Below, piece by piece: positions 35,630 to 48,193 of a stretch of 64,000 nt of DNA. Origin of the DNA: Nelumbo lutea (lineage: Eukaryota; Streptophyta; Magnoliopsida; Proteales; Nelumbonaceae); assembly GCA_022828595.1 (NCBI GenBank), contig JAKGHH010000005.1:29524193-29588192 (forward strand), written 5' to 3'. Each line of letters opens with the position of its first letter. Position 1 is the first letter of the stretch. Under the pieces are notes generated by a model. The model was not told the DNA's origin. It did not search any database and saw only the letters and a program-made list of their open reading frames with translations. A program made the position numbers and the translations under genes.

Positions 35630-36103
35630 GGAGTGTTCAACAACAAAACCAAGGGGGCATTTTACGACATGAATTGTTTTACTTGGTACTGGTTCTCCAA
35701 AAACAATTCAAAACTATCTAGTTTGAAAATAGATAGTTTCTTAAAACAATTATATAAGAAACATGTTTTTGGTATGTGTTTTTTGTTTTTACAATTGAAA
35801 CCAAAAACACGTTCTTGAATTTAGGTTTGAAAACATATTTCATTTGATTATTTGATATCATGTTCCATAAATCATATAATTTCTATACTAGAAAATTTAT
35901 TTATGTTTTAAAAACCAATGTTTTTTTTTTGTTGTAGAAACATGTATTGCTTTTGAAACAAAATCAACTTGTTTTCTTTTTCAAAACAAAATAGAATTCA
36001 AAAACATGTTGTTATTGTTTTGCTGATATGGCAATTCCGAAAAAATAAATGAAAGCAAAAACATTCTTGTTATAAACACACCCCCACATTGTCAAACACT
36101 CCC
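35630..36103. mobile_element. MITE with GGAGTGTT ends and TAA duplication
   Basis: Left GGAGTGTTCAACAACAAAAC and right GTCAAACACTCCC are inverted; TAA at 35627-35629 and 36104-36106. The 474-bp interior is AT-rich, with AAACATGTTTTTG-type motifs in both orientations. Confidence 0.7.
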
Positions 36104-36335
36104 TAACTATATAAAAAGATTTAAGAGGTTTCTCGGGGTTTAATTATCAGAAACCCTCCTAATATATCCATCCTTGAACCATTGAAACTAGAAAATGAAA
36201 AACAAAAAAAAAAGTGTTTTTAGATGCTTAATTGGTTCTTTGAACCATCAAAGAGCAGAATGGATTAGCTAAACTTGATAGCTGTGTTGTGGCAGGACCA
36301 ATCATTTTGTTCCACGTCTGTCATAAAGTGCATAT

Positions 36336-36662
36336 GAAGGTTTTAAAAAATGGACCAGCCAAGAAGCCATTTTGGCCACTAGTTCCTAGGTCAAACGGTC
36401 TGACCATTCAATTTGAATGAATGGCCCGTTTTGATTTAAAAAAAATTAAAAAATAAAAAATAATTAAAATAAAAAACAGCTAAATTAAACTGTTGTCTGG
36501 GTTGATGGGCCAATGGTTTGACTACGTAGGTCAATGAGTCACAGACCAAGTCAATGGTTTTTGGCCTAGGAACGATTTTAGGGTGAAACGGAACCGGTTG
36601 CCTAGACGGTTCCTGGGTGAATTGGTCTGATTGTCCAGTCCAACCCGATTTTCAAAACCATG
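36336..36662. mobile_element. hAT-like MITE, CATGGTTTT family, copy 2
   Basis: The right end GATTTTCAAAACCATG is intact and the left end is eroded. Flanks GTGCATAT (36328-36335) and ATGCATAT (36663-36670) form a 7/8 duplication. The body has the family's TGGTCTGACC and CCGGTTGCC motifs. Confidence 0.78.
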
Positions 36663-36680
36663 ATGCATATCATCCACAAT

Positions 36681-36883
36681 CATGATTTTTAAAACCGAAC
36701 CGAATTGGTCACCTGATTGATTCCATTTCACACCAAAACTGCTTCTGAGCAAAAAACCATTGATTTGGTCAATGAATCGTTGACCCGAGCAGTTGAACTG
36801 TTGAACCATTAACCCGGACAACATTTTTTGACCATCTATTCAGATCACATGGTCAGACTGTTCGCCTCGATTTTAAAAACCAT
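36681..36883. mobile_element. hAT-like MITE, CATGGTTTT family, copy 3
   Basis: Left CATGATTTTTAAAACCGAAC, right CGATTTTAAAAACCAT. It lies only 10 bases from copy 2, so one member landed next to another. No clear target duplication. Confidence 0.7.
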
Positions 36884-38446
36884 CAACCACCACTCAATCT
36901 CTTATTTCCATTTCTAACCGGGGTAGAGAAAATTTGGTCCCACAGCCCATAAAACAGCCCCCAAATTAAGCTAATTCGACCTCATACCTTGAATCACGAA
37001 TGTCTCCAATGTTACTCCCTGCGTGTGTTTGTCTTTGGTGTGTTAAATGTCCTTTAAAGTATGTATACGCTTAAGCAGTTAATTAGAACCATCAATACTC
37101 TGATGTGTTAAATTGTTTAAAAGGACAGTTGTTCTTAGTTGTTTATATATTGTGTATCGATAAACTCAATAACCGATATGTGTCATTTGATGCCAAATGG
37201 TATATATAGATATTAAAAGTGTTTGAAATTTGAAAAGAGACATAGATGTTTTTTAACTTTTTAGAAGCTCTAAATAAAGAAGGCTGTTTGTATTGGATCA
37301 AATCTTCATCTGAAATTCTTTGGTTTTTACTATATTACCTCTAAAACAAACTATTTGATAATTTTAAGTTCAATTTATACTATTTTATAAAATATAATTT
37401 ATTAAATTCAAAATAACATTGAAAATATGAATACATTATAAAAATAAAAAAATAATTTATTAAAATAAGAATAAAATTGAAAATACGTATACAAAATACC
37501 TTTAAATAGGTGTTTTTTATTTTTATATTTTTAGTCATTTAAAAACAGTTTCTTAATATTACCTTTAAATAGGTACATTGAAAACCCAAAAGATATGATA
37601 TGCCCTGTATTAAGGGTATCATACAAAATACAAAGTATCTATACATCCCTTCTACATATTGGAATGTATCACCTTGGACTCAATCAACCCAAATGGGCCC
37701 TTAAATGGCCTTATGTTTAATTTTCTAATTTGTAATATATTTAAAAAATAAAAAAAAAACATTTAGAAAAATCAATGAAAACCCATGAAAATTGTGGAAC
37801 ATGCCCCACATTCCACATGAGAATAAAAAGAAAGGGTAAAATACAAAAAACACCCGTCAAATTTCCAACAATCATCTTTCCAGACGCAAAATGTTACGTT
37901 AGTGCACCAGTTTTTTTTTCAAATACCAATTCTACCCTTTTATAAATTATTTTACATACAAAATTACTGAAATAACCATGTTTTAACTTGACGAAAATCT
38001 CCTTTAATAGTCATCTTCCAATCTTTTTTGTCGAATTAAAACAGAATTATTTCAATAATTTTGTATATAAAATAATATATAAGGGTATAACTGGTATTAG
38101 AAAAAACTGATGCCTTAATCTAACGTTTTTTATCTGAAGGTTTTTATCGAGTTTCTTAAAAGTTTAAGGGAAATATTTATTAATATAAAACTATTGGAGA
38201 ACTTTTTATGATTGTCAGAAACTTGAAGAGAGGGTTTTGTATTTTAACTGAACTGAATTATGATTTGATTTGATTAAAGAAGGTAGGTAATTAATAGGTG
38301 GTGAGGTGGTCTTTATTTTTTCCAACCAAAATCATGAAATTCTGGTCGGTGGTACCAAAAGTAATAGGTTGGTCCTTAAGGGTGGACTGAACAATAAAAG
38401 CCCCTAAGAGTTTACGCAAATCGCCTCGAGAAATGCAAAGTGACAG
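36884..38446. other. AT-rich region with a repeat shared with 44.6-44.8 kb
   Basis: 37208-37450 matches the reverse complement of about 44600-44832 over much of its length (for example GAAAAGAGACATAGATG, CTTTTTAGA and CTGAAATTC). It is probably a fragment of the same transposon family. The rest has nothing I can name. Confidence 0.5.
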
Positions 38447-38830
38447 GTCACGTGGGGGAATTGGTATGACTTACGTCTTAAGATACTCTGAAATCCGAAT
38501 CCGAACCATCTCGAAACTCGATTGAGAGAGAGAATCAGACAAGGTAGGGCTGCAGAGATAGACGATAGAGTGAGAGAGAGAGAGAGAGACTGAGAGAGGG
38601 TTGAGTGAGGGTACTGTATATATCACGAGTTGCACGTGCAGTGGTGCAGGACGAACGGCTTTAACGGACCGTACGACCGCACGCGTACAGAACAGCCAGG
38701 CACCTGCTTTTTTTTCTGCACTAACCCCACGACACGTGAGTTCTCATGAGTCGAGAACGCACGGGACGTTCACACTTCAGACTTGATGAGCAGAATAGTT
38801 TGTTGACTAGCAATCCCACACGTGGCCGAC
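38447..38830 (-). promoter_or_regulatory. Candidate promoter with ACGTG/GCCGAC cluster
   Basis: ACGTG cores lie at about 38449, 38633, 38733 and 38820, the last overlapping GCCGAC (a DRE/CRT core). On the minus strand TATATA follows at about 38621-38616, and then a CT-repeat leader. The order of motifs, TATA box and CT-rich leader fits a leftward stress- or ABA-responsive promoter. This is inferred from motifs only. Confidence 0.45.
38475..38600 (-). other. Possible first exon of an unidentified minus-strand transcript
   Basis: Downstream of the TATA box, a (CT)n-rich leader (38600-38530) leads to an ATG at 38509-38507. It encodes MVRIRISEYLK, followed by a consensus donor GTAAGT at 38474-38469. 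No downstream exon was recognised in the 10 kb to the left, so this may be a relic, a non-coding transcript, or chance. Confidence 0.35.
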
Positions 38831-39725
38831 ATGCGGGTGGAGAACGCACCAATTGAGATCAAGATATCGGTCGATTATGATCACTTTGACTCCATGAAGT
38901 TTCTTAGCCGCGCGTATGAGGGGCCGTTTTGGCGTTTTCATGCATGGGCTGAGCTGAAAAAACTCGGCTCCGTGCCTCCTTTGAAGGTAGGGTGTTCACC
39001 GTTTGGTTAATCGAATTATAGACAATTTTTATAAATTGAATTGGTGGTATTTATTTTTTTATTTCTCTAAATTGAAATCGAATCGGTACTACTAGTTAAT
39101 CGGTCTGTCGATTTTGGTTTTTGACTAGTTTGGTTTTTTAATTTTTTGATTTTTTATATTTATAATATATTATATAAATATATGTATAATATATTTATAC
39201 ATATATTATACTTTAGATATATATATAATATAAGTATATAATATTATATAAATACATATAAATATATGTATAATATTTATAATACTATATAATATATTAT
39301 AAATATTTTAAAAATATGTAATATATATAATATATTTATAAATAGATTATTATAAATATAATATAAGTATATATTTATATATATAATGAATATATTTATA
39401 TATAATATATAGAAAATATGTAACATATATTAAAAAAATATATAAAATATACATATAAATATATATACCGGTCAGTTCAGTTAATTGTCGATTTTTTTTT
39501 GTAAATTAACCAAAAACCAAACTGATCATTTTGTTTTTCAAAAATTCTAAACCAAAACCGAACCAATCGGTTCGACTAACCACATTTTGTGGTTCAGTTT
39601 GGTTTTTCCATTTTTCGGTTTTTCATGAACACCCCTATTTGAAGGGGCTCAAATCTTTACCACAAGATATCACAGCTGTGTATTGTAAGGGAGATGTTCC
39701 CAATACATGGCAGTGGTGGGGATAA
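38831..39725 (+). pseudogene. 78-codon reading frame split by a hAT-type element
   Basis: ATG at 38831 opens a frame with ordinary residue use (IEIKISVDYDHFDSMKFLSR, then FWRFHAWAELKKLG). The element at 38988-39637 interrupts it. Removing the element and one duplicated 8-mer joins 38831-38987 to 39646-39725 in the same frame, with DITAVYCKGDVPNTWQWWG before a TAA. The joined length is 237 bases. I do not recognise the protein and it may be a chance frame. It sits in the GC-richer island and may be an exon remnant. Confidence 0.4.
38988..39637. mobile_element. hAT-type non-autonomous element (650 bp)
   Basis: Ends TAGGGTGTTCACC and TTCATGAACACCCCTA are inverted. The 8-base duplication TTTGAAGG is perfect at 38980-38987 and 39638-39645. 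GGTTTGGTT-type sub-terminal repeats surround a very AT-rich core (39130-39470). No transposase. Confidence 0.9.
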
Positions 39726-39772
39726 GGATGTAGGAACAACGTATGGGTAGCAGATCCTAAGTGACTTTTAAG

Positions 39773-40024
39773 CATGGTTTTCAAAATCAGACCGGATAAG
39801 AAAAATTGGGAACCGGTCAGACCGTTTTCCCCAAAAACCAGATTTCCTCCCAAAATTGTTGATTTTAGTCAATAAACCGCTGAACTGGGTGGTAACCATT
39901 CAAACGGTTTTAACTGTTTTTTATTTTTTTTTTATATTTTTTAAATTTTCTATTAGAATGGACTGAACGTTTGGTAACCGGACCCCTAACCAGTTCGGTC
40001 ACCGGATCGGTTTTAAAAACCATG
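39773..40024. mobile_element. hAT-like MITE, CATGGTTTT family, copy 4
   Basis: Ends CATGGTTTTCAAAATC and GGTTTTAAAAACCATG, with a perfect 8-base duplication CTTTTAAG at 39765-39772 and 40025-40032. 252 bp. Confidence 0.9.
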
Positions 40025-40564
40025 CTTTTAAGTGTCTGATAAATTTAGGCATTGTTTGTTTTATAGGAAGTTATCGTCTGGGTAAGTGAATTTTTTCTCG
40101 ATCACCCTTGTTTTTTATTTCTAGATAAGTTATATAATATAAAGTCATTACTAGAATGGATAAATTTGTCTATTACGCTTTATCTCTATCTTAGAGAACT
40201 CAGACAAAAGCATTTAAAAAGGACTCACAACTTATAAAAAATTAGAATTGGGTACGGAACCACTTTCCCTTTTTCCCAAAATTGGATATACCCTTTTTCA
40301 CAGTGAAGAGGGATAATCTTGATTTGCTAGCCATACCTACCTATAACAACCGTACAATGAGAACATCTCTCGTATATGTATGTTGTCACCGGCTGTAGTA
40401 TCTCGATGGTAGGTAAGGGTAGCTTTCTTGTGGGTTGCGGATATGAAATCTTATTTTAGAAGGGTTGAAGTTTTGGTAGAGTTGCTTTAAGAACTTACTA
40501 AAGAAGTTTGAAGGGGAATCTATTTCTTAATATAGGGTTTAGTTGGTTTTTCACCAAACATTAT

Positions 40565-40777
40565 CAATGTTTTAAAAACGAACCTAGAATTGGAACTGTT
40601 CTGACCACTGATTTTCAAGTCAATGGTGAACGTTAAGATTTCGTTAAACTAAAGAAGTTTAAAGAATTTAACGATTTTTGGCTAGGGACTGAGTTTGACA
40701 TAAAATAGAACCGATTGTCTAAACAATTCCTAGGCCAAACGGTCTGACCATTTGACAACGGTGATTTGAAAACACTT
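40565..40777. mobile_element. hAT-like MITE, CATGGTTTT family, copy 5 (eroded)
   Basis: Left CAATGTTTTAAAAACGAACC, right GATTTGAAAACACTT; interior TGGTCTGACC-like motifs. No target duplication found. Confidence 0.5.
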
Positions 40778-43425
40778 CTCATCTCACAAAACCAAAAGCC
40801 AAAAGCCACCGTGAGAAAGCCCTCACAAATGAACATTTAGACTTTATGCTTTTGTGCTTGAAAGTGTTTGGCCTATAGATTGTTGGTGAAGCAACTTTTA
40901 ACAAAGGTTCAAAACATTTGTTTGTTCATTTTGTTTTGCATAGTCCAAAATTCAACATCAAAAGCATAGCTAATCATTATCCTATCATCTCTTTTTAATT
41001 CATACCTTTGATCTAAAATTAATTTGTGATCATAAAGTAGGTTTAGTGTGTAAATACGAAAACTTGACAAGTGGCAACAGATAGGGGTCCCAGACTATAG
41101 GCCCAAGGTGAAACGACAAGCTATAACAATACAAGATGATGAAAAAGGGAGATAAAATAGTTTTGAAGCTTGTTAACAAAAATGAAGAAAGGAGGGAAAA
41201 ATGTTCTAAACACTCCTGTCAAAATAGGAAACAGTTGTAGTATCAACAACATTATCAGAGTAGACATGCATCTTTGGCCTTATTAGGGAAGAGATATTAC
41301 ACATGAAAGCAAGTTATTAAAAAATTTCCATTTGGCATGAAAACCAAATTGAGTTTTGGAGAGAGAAAGCTTCCTTTAGTTTTTATATTAAAACATTTCA
41401 CATGTAGTATCCAGTTTAGAAGCCTAAAAAGAGTTTTTTAACGTGTCTTTTCACATCATCCTCTTCTAATGTCAAGACCGTCGATTTGCAGCCAAATAAC
41501 GCTCCAAATTTGTGGTAACAAGAGTCAAATTTCTTTCCATTGTTTGGATAAAAAGAAAAAGTGGATTTGATATTTATTTCTTTTTGCTTTGATCTTATCC
41601 TTATTTCCTTTGCAAAAGATTCCTGATTTGTTGTCTATATTGAACTTTGATGCTTTCTTTTTTCCTTTCCCTTTATGGGTCAGCCATTAGTCTTTCATGG
41701 GTTTTGAAGCTCATAGCATGAGGCATGCTTTTCTATTTCTGAATCTACATCCATTCATATAAAGATTAAGAAAGTTCTTTGTCAATTCATGCATTCTCTT
41801 TAGACCTTGGAAAAGTAAAAGAATCCAAGTTAGTATGCAAAGGTAAGAGAAGCTTCCTTATCCTGATCTAAAGTTTCTCTCTTCTAGTGCTTGGAGTAAC
41901 CCTAGAAAGTCTAATTGGAAACCTAGCTAGATTGTGCAATACCCTGATGAACAAAGAATGCTTCAATGGTTAGACCTAGTTTCCTTGAAAAATTCAAACA
42001 AAACTCAACCTCTTCAACCAGCAGACTCTCCTGTAGCAGATCATCTGTTACCCATGAAGCCACAAAAGAGTTCTACCTCATTTCAATGGCCATGTATTTG
42101 AGCCTTGGATTCAAGGGAGTTTCAATTCCTTTCCTGTTAATCTATCTGGGTTCTGGAAGCTAATAAATAAAATTGATTACTCTTATTCATTCATTAATAT
42201 GAAAGTGTTCTCTTTTCTGCTACCAATTCAAAATTCAAAATGTATACAAATACAAATAGCTGATTATATTGAAGAGGATGAGTAGCTTACCTGGGTTCTT
42301 CAGTGGAGTTCTGTCGAAGTCCTTCAACCTTTCTTTGATGGTTGAACCGGAATGTCAAAGCAGCTGATTCATGCACTGCAAATCCTATAGCTTTGGGGAA
42401 TTTTCCCAATATGTGTTCTAAGGAAGGTCCAAGTCTATATATATGCATATCCACTTACTAAACATCTTACATTTAGTTAAATATCAAAGCTTTGCATATA
42501 TATAAATATATAATTAAGTATTCTTTCTTAAGCCTATCCAAAAGTTGTGTAATTAATTAGAAGCAGTTGGGAATTAAATGGAAAGTTTAGTTAAACAAGT
42601 TTAGGGAAAGACTAGAGAAGTCAAGTAGCTAATTTCATCAGTTTGTTTAATATTAGAAGTAATCATACAACTTCCTGTGATATTTCTTTTGGGGTTCATC
42701 CCAAGGTTTATAACAGATTCTCAACTGCCATTTACAGTTGCAACTGTAACAATGGTTATAAGGGGTGCAAAGTTTCCAAATTTTGCAATAATTTATTATT
42801 CACATATAATGTTCTAATGGGTTTTAAGACAAAAAATTCAGAAAATTTATGTAAAAACAATACAAAAATTGTAGCCAAAATAATGGAATAATGGTTATAA
42901 TGTTTGAGGAAACATAGGCTCATAACCATTATAACTCCATTATTAACGGTCATAACTGTCAAATAAAACCATGGTTTCTCTTCCTGTGGGCGTTCCTAGA
43001 AGTGATAATCTTGTATTTTAAAAATATGAAGTAGTTGGTTGAAAATAGGAAGGAACCATGAAGTTTTCATGTGCAGAATGTTTATCAGTTTATGAATATA
43101 ATAATAGCTCATGATGAGAGATTCTTATCTGTAATCTCAAGTCTTGACAAGGGCTTCATCGTTTATGACTTGGACATAGTTGATCTAGAATGTTGATTTG
43201 CGTTGAGGCTTTCTCTGAATTATTGGCCACTTCAGCAATTTTCTTTTCTACATCAACTACATGCCTACCATGGCCAAGTTTCAAAATATCCATACAATAC
43301 CTAAAAATTGCATATTATAAGTTTTCAAAATGTGAAACTCTTTTGTTTTTTTTTTCTTTTTTTTTCTATTTTTTGGTTTAACATTTCACAAATAGGTGTA
43401 TTAAGATGTTAAAACCCCATCACTA
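40778..43425. other. No gene recognised
   Basis: AT-rich and unique-looking by eye. An inverted motif pair GGTTATAATG / CATAACCATTATAAC around 42890-42945 hints at a small decayed element. No frame longer than 82 codons and none protein-like. Confidence 0.4.
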
Positions 43426-43863
43426 GCGTTTGATAGCACTTTTCATATCTATGAAGTCTGAAAGTATTGCTTTTCAGATGCCACCTATGTTTGGGTTGGG
43501 TCTGATTAGTAGATCTAAAATCCAATTTCAAATCTAAATAGAAAAGAGCCCCCCAAGTGCTTAATGGGCTACGAGACATTTCAGACATGGGAAAAAAAAA
43601 CAAAATTGAAATGACTCATAATGCCCTTCATATAAGCCAAAAATTCAGGTCATACGGCTCCTCCCCTGGTTCGAGAAAGGAGATTTGCCATTGGGAAGTT
43701 CTGCTCGTAGGCATGTTCTTCGACTCAACAGGTCTTGTTTTTGTTTTTTTTTCTAGGGTTTTTAGCATTCCAACATTTTCTGCTTATTTGTTTTTTTTTC
43801 TCCATTTCTGTTGTGGTTTTAGGTAGCATTCCGACCAGTGGCACAAGCTTCTCCCTCCGGCCT

Positions 43864-43905
<42 letters not shown>

Positions 43906-44865
43906 TCTTCTTTGACGTTCTTTACATCCTCTACTTCATAGATCCACAGATCTGTCCAAAGGGAATTCGTAGATCCACACGACACCCACAGAGGGAACTT
44001 GCATATCCATCCCCGACATTCTATGTAACTTTGTTGTTTGATGATTCTGATTTGCACTCCCGAAATTTTGGTTGGGAAGTTCAAGAATGTTGATGCTGCT
44101 ATCGGCGATGTGATGGCGAAAGCACCATAGATTGGTTATGACACTATCCCTTCAACGGTAGCTTCGTTGAAGGGACAGTCTTCTTCTGTGATGAATGAAA
44201 GCTTCGTGCAGAATGCCATGTTTATGGCTTGTTGGTTCATACTTTATTTCTTCCATGATGAGTTGCTTGTGGTCTCTCTCCCCCATCTTCCCACCATTGT
44301 TGCTGCAACTCTCAACAACGACGGTTAACACCCTATCCCCTATCTTCCTATACGTACTTTCCAATTTTATTCTTATTTTAATAATCTTTTTATTTTTTAC
44401 AATTTTATTTGTATTAATTATTAAATATTTTAATAGTTTTAAGATATTAATTTGCTAATTATTAAATATTTTTTCATTGTTTCATGGACTTTATTACTAT
44501 TTTCATCACCATTTTAACTTTTAATAATTTATTTTTAATTTATAAATTTATATGTATTTTGAATTTTATTCATTTTAATAATTTTTTCTCTATGTTTTTA
44601 TAATTTATTCATATTTTTCAATATTATTTTAAATTTAATAAATTTCTTTTTATGAAATAGTACAAATTGAACCCAAAATTACCAAATAGTTTATTTTAGG
44701 GGTAAAATAGTAAAATCAAGGAATTTCAGATGTTGAAGGTTTGGTAAAAGATAAGTAACCTTATTTATTAGAGCCTCTAAAAAGCCAAAGCATCTATGTC
44801 TCTTTTCAAAATTTAGACACTTCCAATATCTTATTAAATTTTCAGATTTCAGATTTATCAAACGC
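43426..44865. mobile_element. Probable 1.4-kb non-autonomous DNA transposon with internal cargo
   Basis: Perfect 10-base inverted ends GCGTTTGATA (43426-43435) and TATCAAACGC (44856-44865). The right 230 bases recur inverted at 37208-37450, supporting a repeat family. The middle (43670-44340) is more GC-rich, with a CT microsatellite at 43868-43902 and short frames. No target duplication was identified, so the boundaries are provisional. Confidence 0.5.
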
Positions 44866-46728
44866 CACCTTAGTATTAATCATTTCAATGACCATTAATG
44901 CTAAACAATACGACACAAAACATATCATATCAATACTTTAAACCTTGATCATGAGTAGTAATACTAACCGCAAGGATCTCACTTTTTATATGTTATAAAT
45001 CATCCAAACACCACCTATAAAACTGAAAGTTGAGCCTTTTTTCTACCTATGATCAAGGAGTATATGGATGAAAACTTCTCCATACAAAGAGGATTAAATG
45101 GAAATAACAAGGATATTTTGAGTTTTGCCACCTAGTTGCCATGTCGACAATCAAGTACAGAATACTGATGGATCCAAACCTATGGACCCAAATAACAAAC
45201 AAAAAGAATTTTAGCTTTTTTTTTTTTTTAATATCTTTGCTTCTCTGTTGTTAGCAAGGTTATTTATCTCATGACTAGTAACAAATTATGTGCATATACC
45301 AAAAGCTTACAACTATTTTATTTTTATTTGCTAAATAAATGAGTAAACAATGACTTATTAATACAAAAATGATTTATTTTTTTGGTAAATTCATAAACAA
45401 TAATTCCTTTGACTATATGGTTGAAATATATAAAATAAATTCATAATTAATTAATTTATGAACTAAATTTGTCCAATATATTTCACCCCATCCTTGGATA
45501 ATGTATGTACCATTCCTCATTTTTTGTGCTTAATTTTGTATCACATAAAAAAAGTCTTTACAGGTCTTATATGTTTGAAATGGAGCAAGGCAACCTAATT
45601 AAACCTAATAAGACATTATATTAGATTTAGTCTACCAACTTGAATCATGTGGGGAGTTTTGTCTCATTTGAGTTTCTAATTAGTTAATCCTTTTTCTAAA
45701 ACAAACTGGGGCACTTGTGCCAATTTTTAATTACAAAAAGTGGAAAACTGACCCAATAAGCTTTTCCTACTTTTTCAGTTTTTCTTTCAAACCAAACATA
45801 GCATTAATTAATAAAACCGACCCAATAAGCTTTCCGGATTCCAAAGCCTGATAATATTATTTGCTGTATCATGACACTGTAAAGGAGTAGACGGGCTGAA
45901 ACTTGTAAGAAGAGATCATGATGACATGGCAAAACATATGGGCCCGTTTCCAGCTGCCTTCTAGATTGCCACGTATGAAAGTCGTGTACAGGAATATTCT
46001 AAGGCTGTTGGGTTTTGGTTTGAATATTAAACAGCACACCTGGCCTTCCGTACTTACAAGCATCCAAGGGTATATATTTAATCTTTGGCCAAGATTCCAT
46101 AATTTCTTGACTGACAACCATTATGATAGGGTGGATGTGGGATACCACGTCAGATCTACGTATATATTAACCTTAATTAAAGCTCCATTAGGCTCATATG
46201 ATGCTAATCAATGTATTAAAAATACCCAACTAGCAATTTTCATTTATTATATAAACTTGTTGAAATGCACACCCATAAATTAATACCATTATTTTAATTA
46301 AGCTCAATTTCTAATAAGTACGACTTTTTTTCTTTGAGATTTAGAATAAATTATGGAAGCAACAGAAATCCCAACTTTGGAAATCGTCCCATCACGGCTG
46401 GAGCTCCAATTTGGCATTTTTTTTATAGAATTATTGAATTAATCTTTGGATACGTGGGCAAAGAAATCAGGTGAATATGCATTGATTATTCTTCTGGGTT
46501 TTAGATTCAATTACTCATGGGTCCCAATCCCCATAAAACCGGAATATGTTTGGTAGGTGGTTGTTTGTGAAGAAATGATACCACATCAGTGCCATGCAAG
46601 GGTTTGACTTTATCTAATCAAAATCTTATTTGATTGTATTGATTTAAGTAGAATTGGTTGTATCATATCTTTCTTTCACCATTGATTATGTAAAAATGTT
46701 TCTTATTCCAATGGGACATTTTAACTTT
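44866..46728. other. No gene recognised
   Basis: AT-rich. Around 45748-45837 a 20-base phrase (GACCCAATAAGCTTT with neighbours) occurs twice, separated by a right-end fragment of the GAAGGAAAAAGTAG MITE subfamily (TTCAAACCAAACATAGC). Confidence 0.4.
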
Positions 46729-46897
46729 GGAGAATGACCGATAATCCCAGTGTCAGAATTTATAGGTTCAAAAGACATTTGGGGCAGGTGCCAGCTTGAC
46801 ATAGGGTGTATTTTTTTTTTTTTTTTTGACGTTTTGAATGTTTATAACTATACAGTGGGAATCAGAAATCTGTATTGGGTCTGTCCATACTTCTCCG
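46729..46897. mobile_element. MITE with GGAGAA/TTCTCCG ends and 10-bp duplication, copy 1
   Basis: Begins GGAGAATGACCG and ends CATACTTCTCCG. TTTTAACTTT is repeated exactly at 46719-46728 and 46898-46907. A duplication of 9-11 bases suggests the Mutator superfamily. 169 bp, with an internal T run. Confidence 0.8.
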
Positions 46898-46929
46898 TTT
46901 TAACTTTTGGTATCCTATGTGGTGCCTAA

Positions 46930-47837
46930 GGCTGTGTTTGGTTAGAGGGAAGATTTTAGTGGGATGGAAAAGGATGGGATGGGATGGGATGGGATGAAAA
47001 AGAAAAAATGGGTGAAAATTTTTCACATTCCATTGTTTGGTTGCAAAAGAGAAAATATTGGGAAAATCAACCCTAGTAACATTAATTAATTAATTAGATA
47101 TTGAGAATTTGATTAATTATTTAATTATTTAATTTAATATATTTATTTGCATTATTAACTTTTTAATTATTTAACAATTTTATTATTTATTCATTCATTC
47201 ATTAATTAATATTTTAATCTTTATTAGTTGATATTTAATTATTAATATTTTATTTTAGTAATACCTATGCCTTATTTAATCAATTTAATATTTTAATATT
47301 AATTATAAATAATTTTTCATTGATTAATTAATTATTAATTTGTTTTAATCAAATTACTAATAATAGAACAATTATTTCATTTTTTTACTAATTATTTAAA
47401 TAATTAATTATTAATTATTATAATATTTTACTTTTTGTTATTAATATTTTATTTTGTTAATACTTATCACTTAATTAATGACTTAATGTTTTGTTCTAAA
47501 ATATTACTTAATTATTAAAATATTTTTTATTAATTAATTATTTTAATTTATTTATAAATTATTTTTAATTAATTTATTTAATAATATATTTTTAAATAAT
47601 TATTAATTTATTAATAGGTACTAGGTCTAATGTTAACTCTTAGGAATACTACAAGGGATGGGTTTTTTATTGTTAAACAAGTTTCTCCTTCCACTCCCAC
47701 TTGTTTCTCACCAAAAATGGTGGGATTCTACATCCCAAGGATTGCAATCTATAATCCCACAAACTAAACATGGAAAGGAAAGAATATTTCAGAATATTCC
47801 ATATTTTCCCCTTCTACCCTACAAACCAAATGGAGCC
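46930..47837. mobile_element. Large Tourist/Harbinger-like MITE (908 bp)
   Basis: Ends GGCTGTGTTTGGTTAG and CAAACCAAATGGAGCC, with TAA at 46927-46929 and 47838-47840. A GATGG repeat follows the left end; the core is an extreme AATTA-rich tract (47080-47620). It shares end sequence with 56676-57575. Confidence 0.85.
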
Positions 47838-47870
47838 TAATTGTGCCTATGCATGTTAAATAATAAAAAG

Positions 47871-48193
47871 CATTTTTGAACCATCATTGACCTAGATGGT
47901 TGGACCGTTTGGCTAAAATCCATCCAGACAATCAATTTTGTTTCACCCCTGAATTGTTCTTTGGCCAAAACGGTTGACTTAATCAGTGACCCGCTGACTT
48001 ATGTGACTGAATCATATACCCATGCTTTCATCCTAGGCAATGCTTTTTGGTCTGTTATTGTATTTTAATTAATTTTTATTTTTATTTTTTTAAATTGCAA
48101 TAGACTGTTCATTCAGGTTGGATGGTTGAACTACTGACCCAGAGACCAGTGGCCAAAATGGTTTCAGTTCTGAGTTGGTTTTAAAAATAATGG
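47871..48193. mobile_element. hAT-like MITE, CATGGTTTT family, copy 6 (eroded)
   Basis: Left CATTTTTGAACCATCATTG, right TTGGTTTTAAAAATAATGG; the interior has GTTGACTTAATC and CAGTGACCCG motifs of the family. No target duplication. Confidence 0.5.

Noticed and set aside
36531..36824. 97-codon minus-strand frame
   Set aside because: It runs through two adjacent hAT-like MITEs and their terminal repeats; no protein similarity.
43735..43941. Reading frames through the CT repeat (Ser/Leu runs on one strand, Arg/Glu on the other)
   Set aside because: Products of the microsatellite; the same artefact occurs at 59107-59132.
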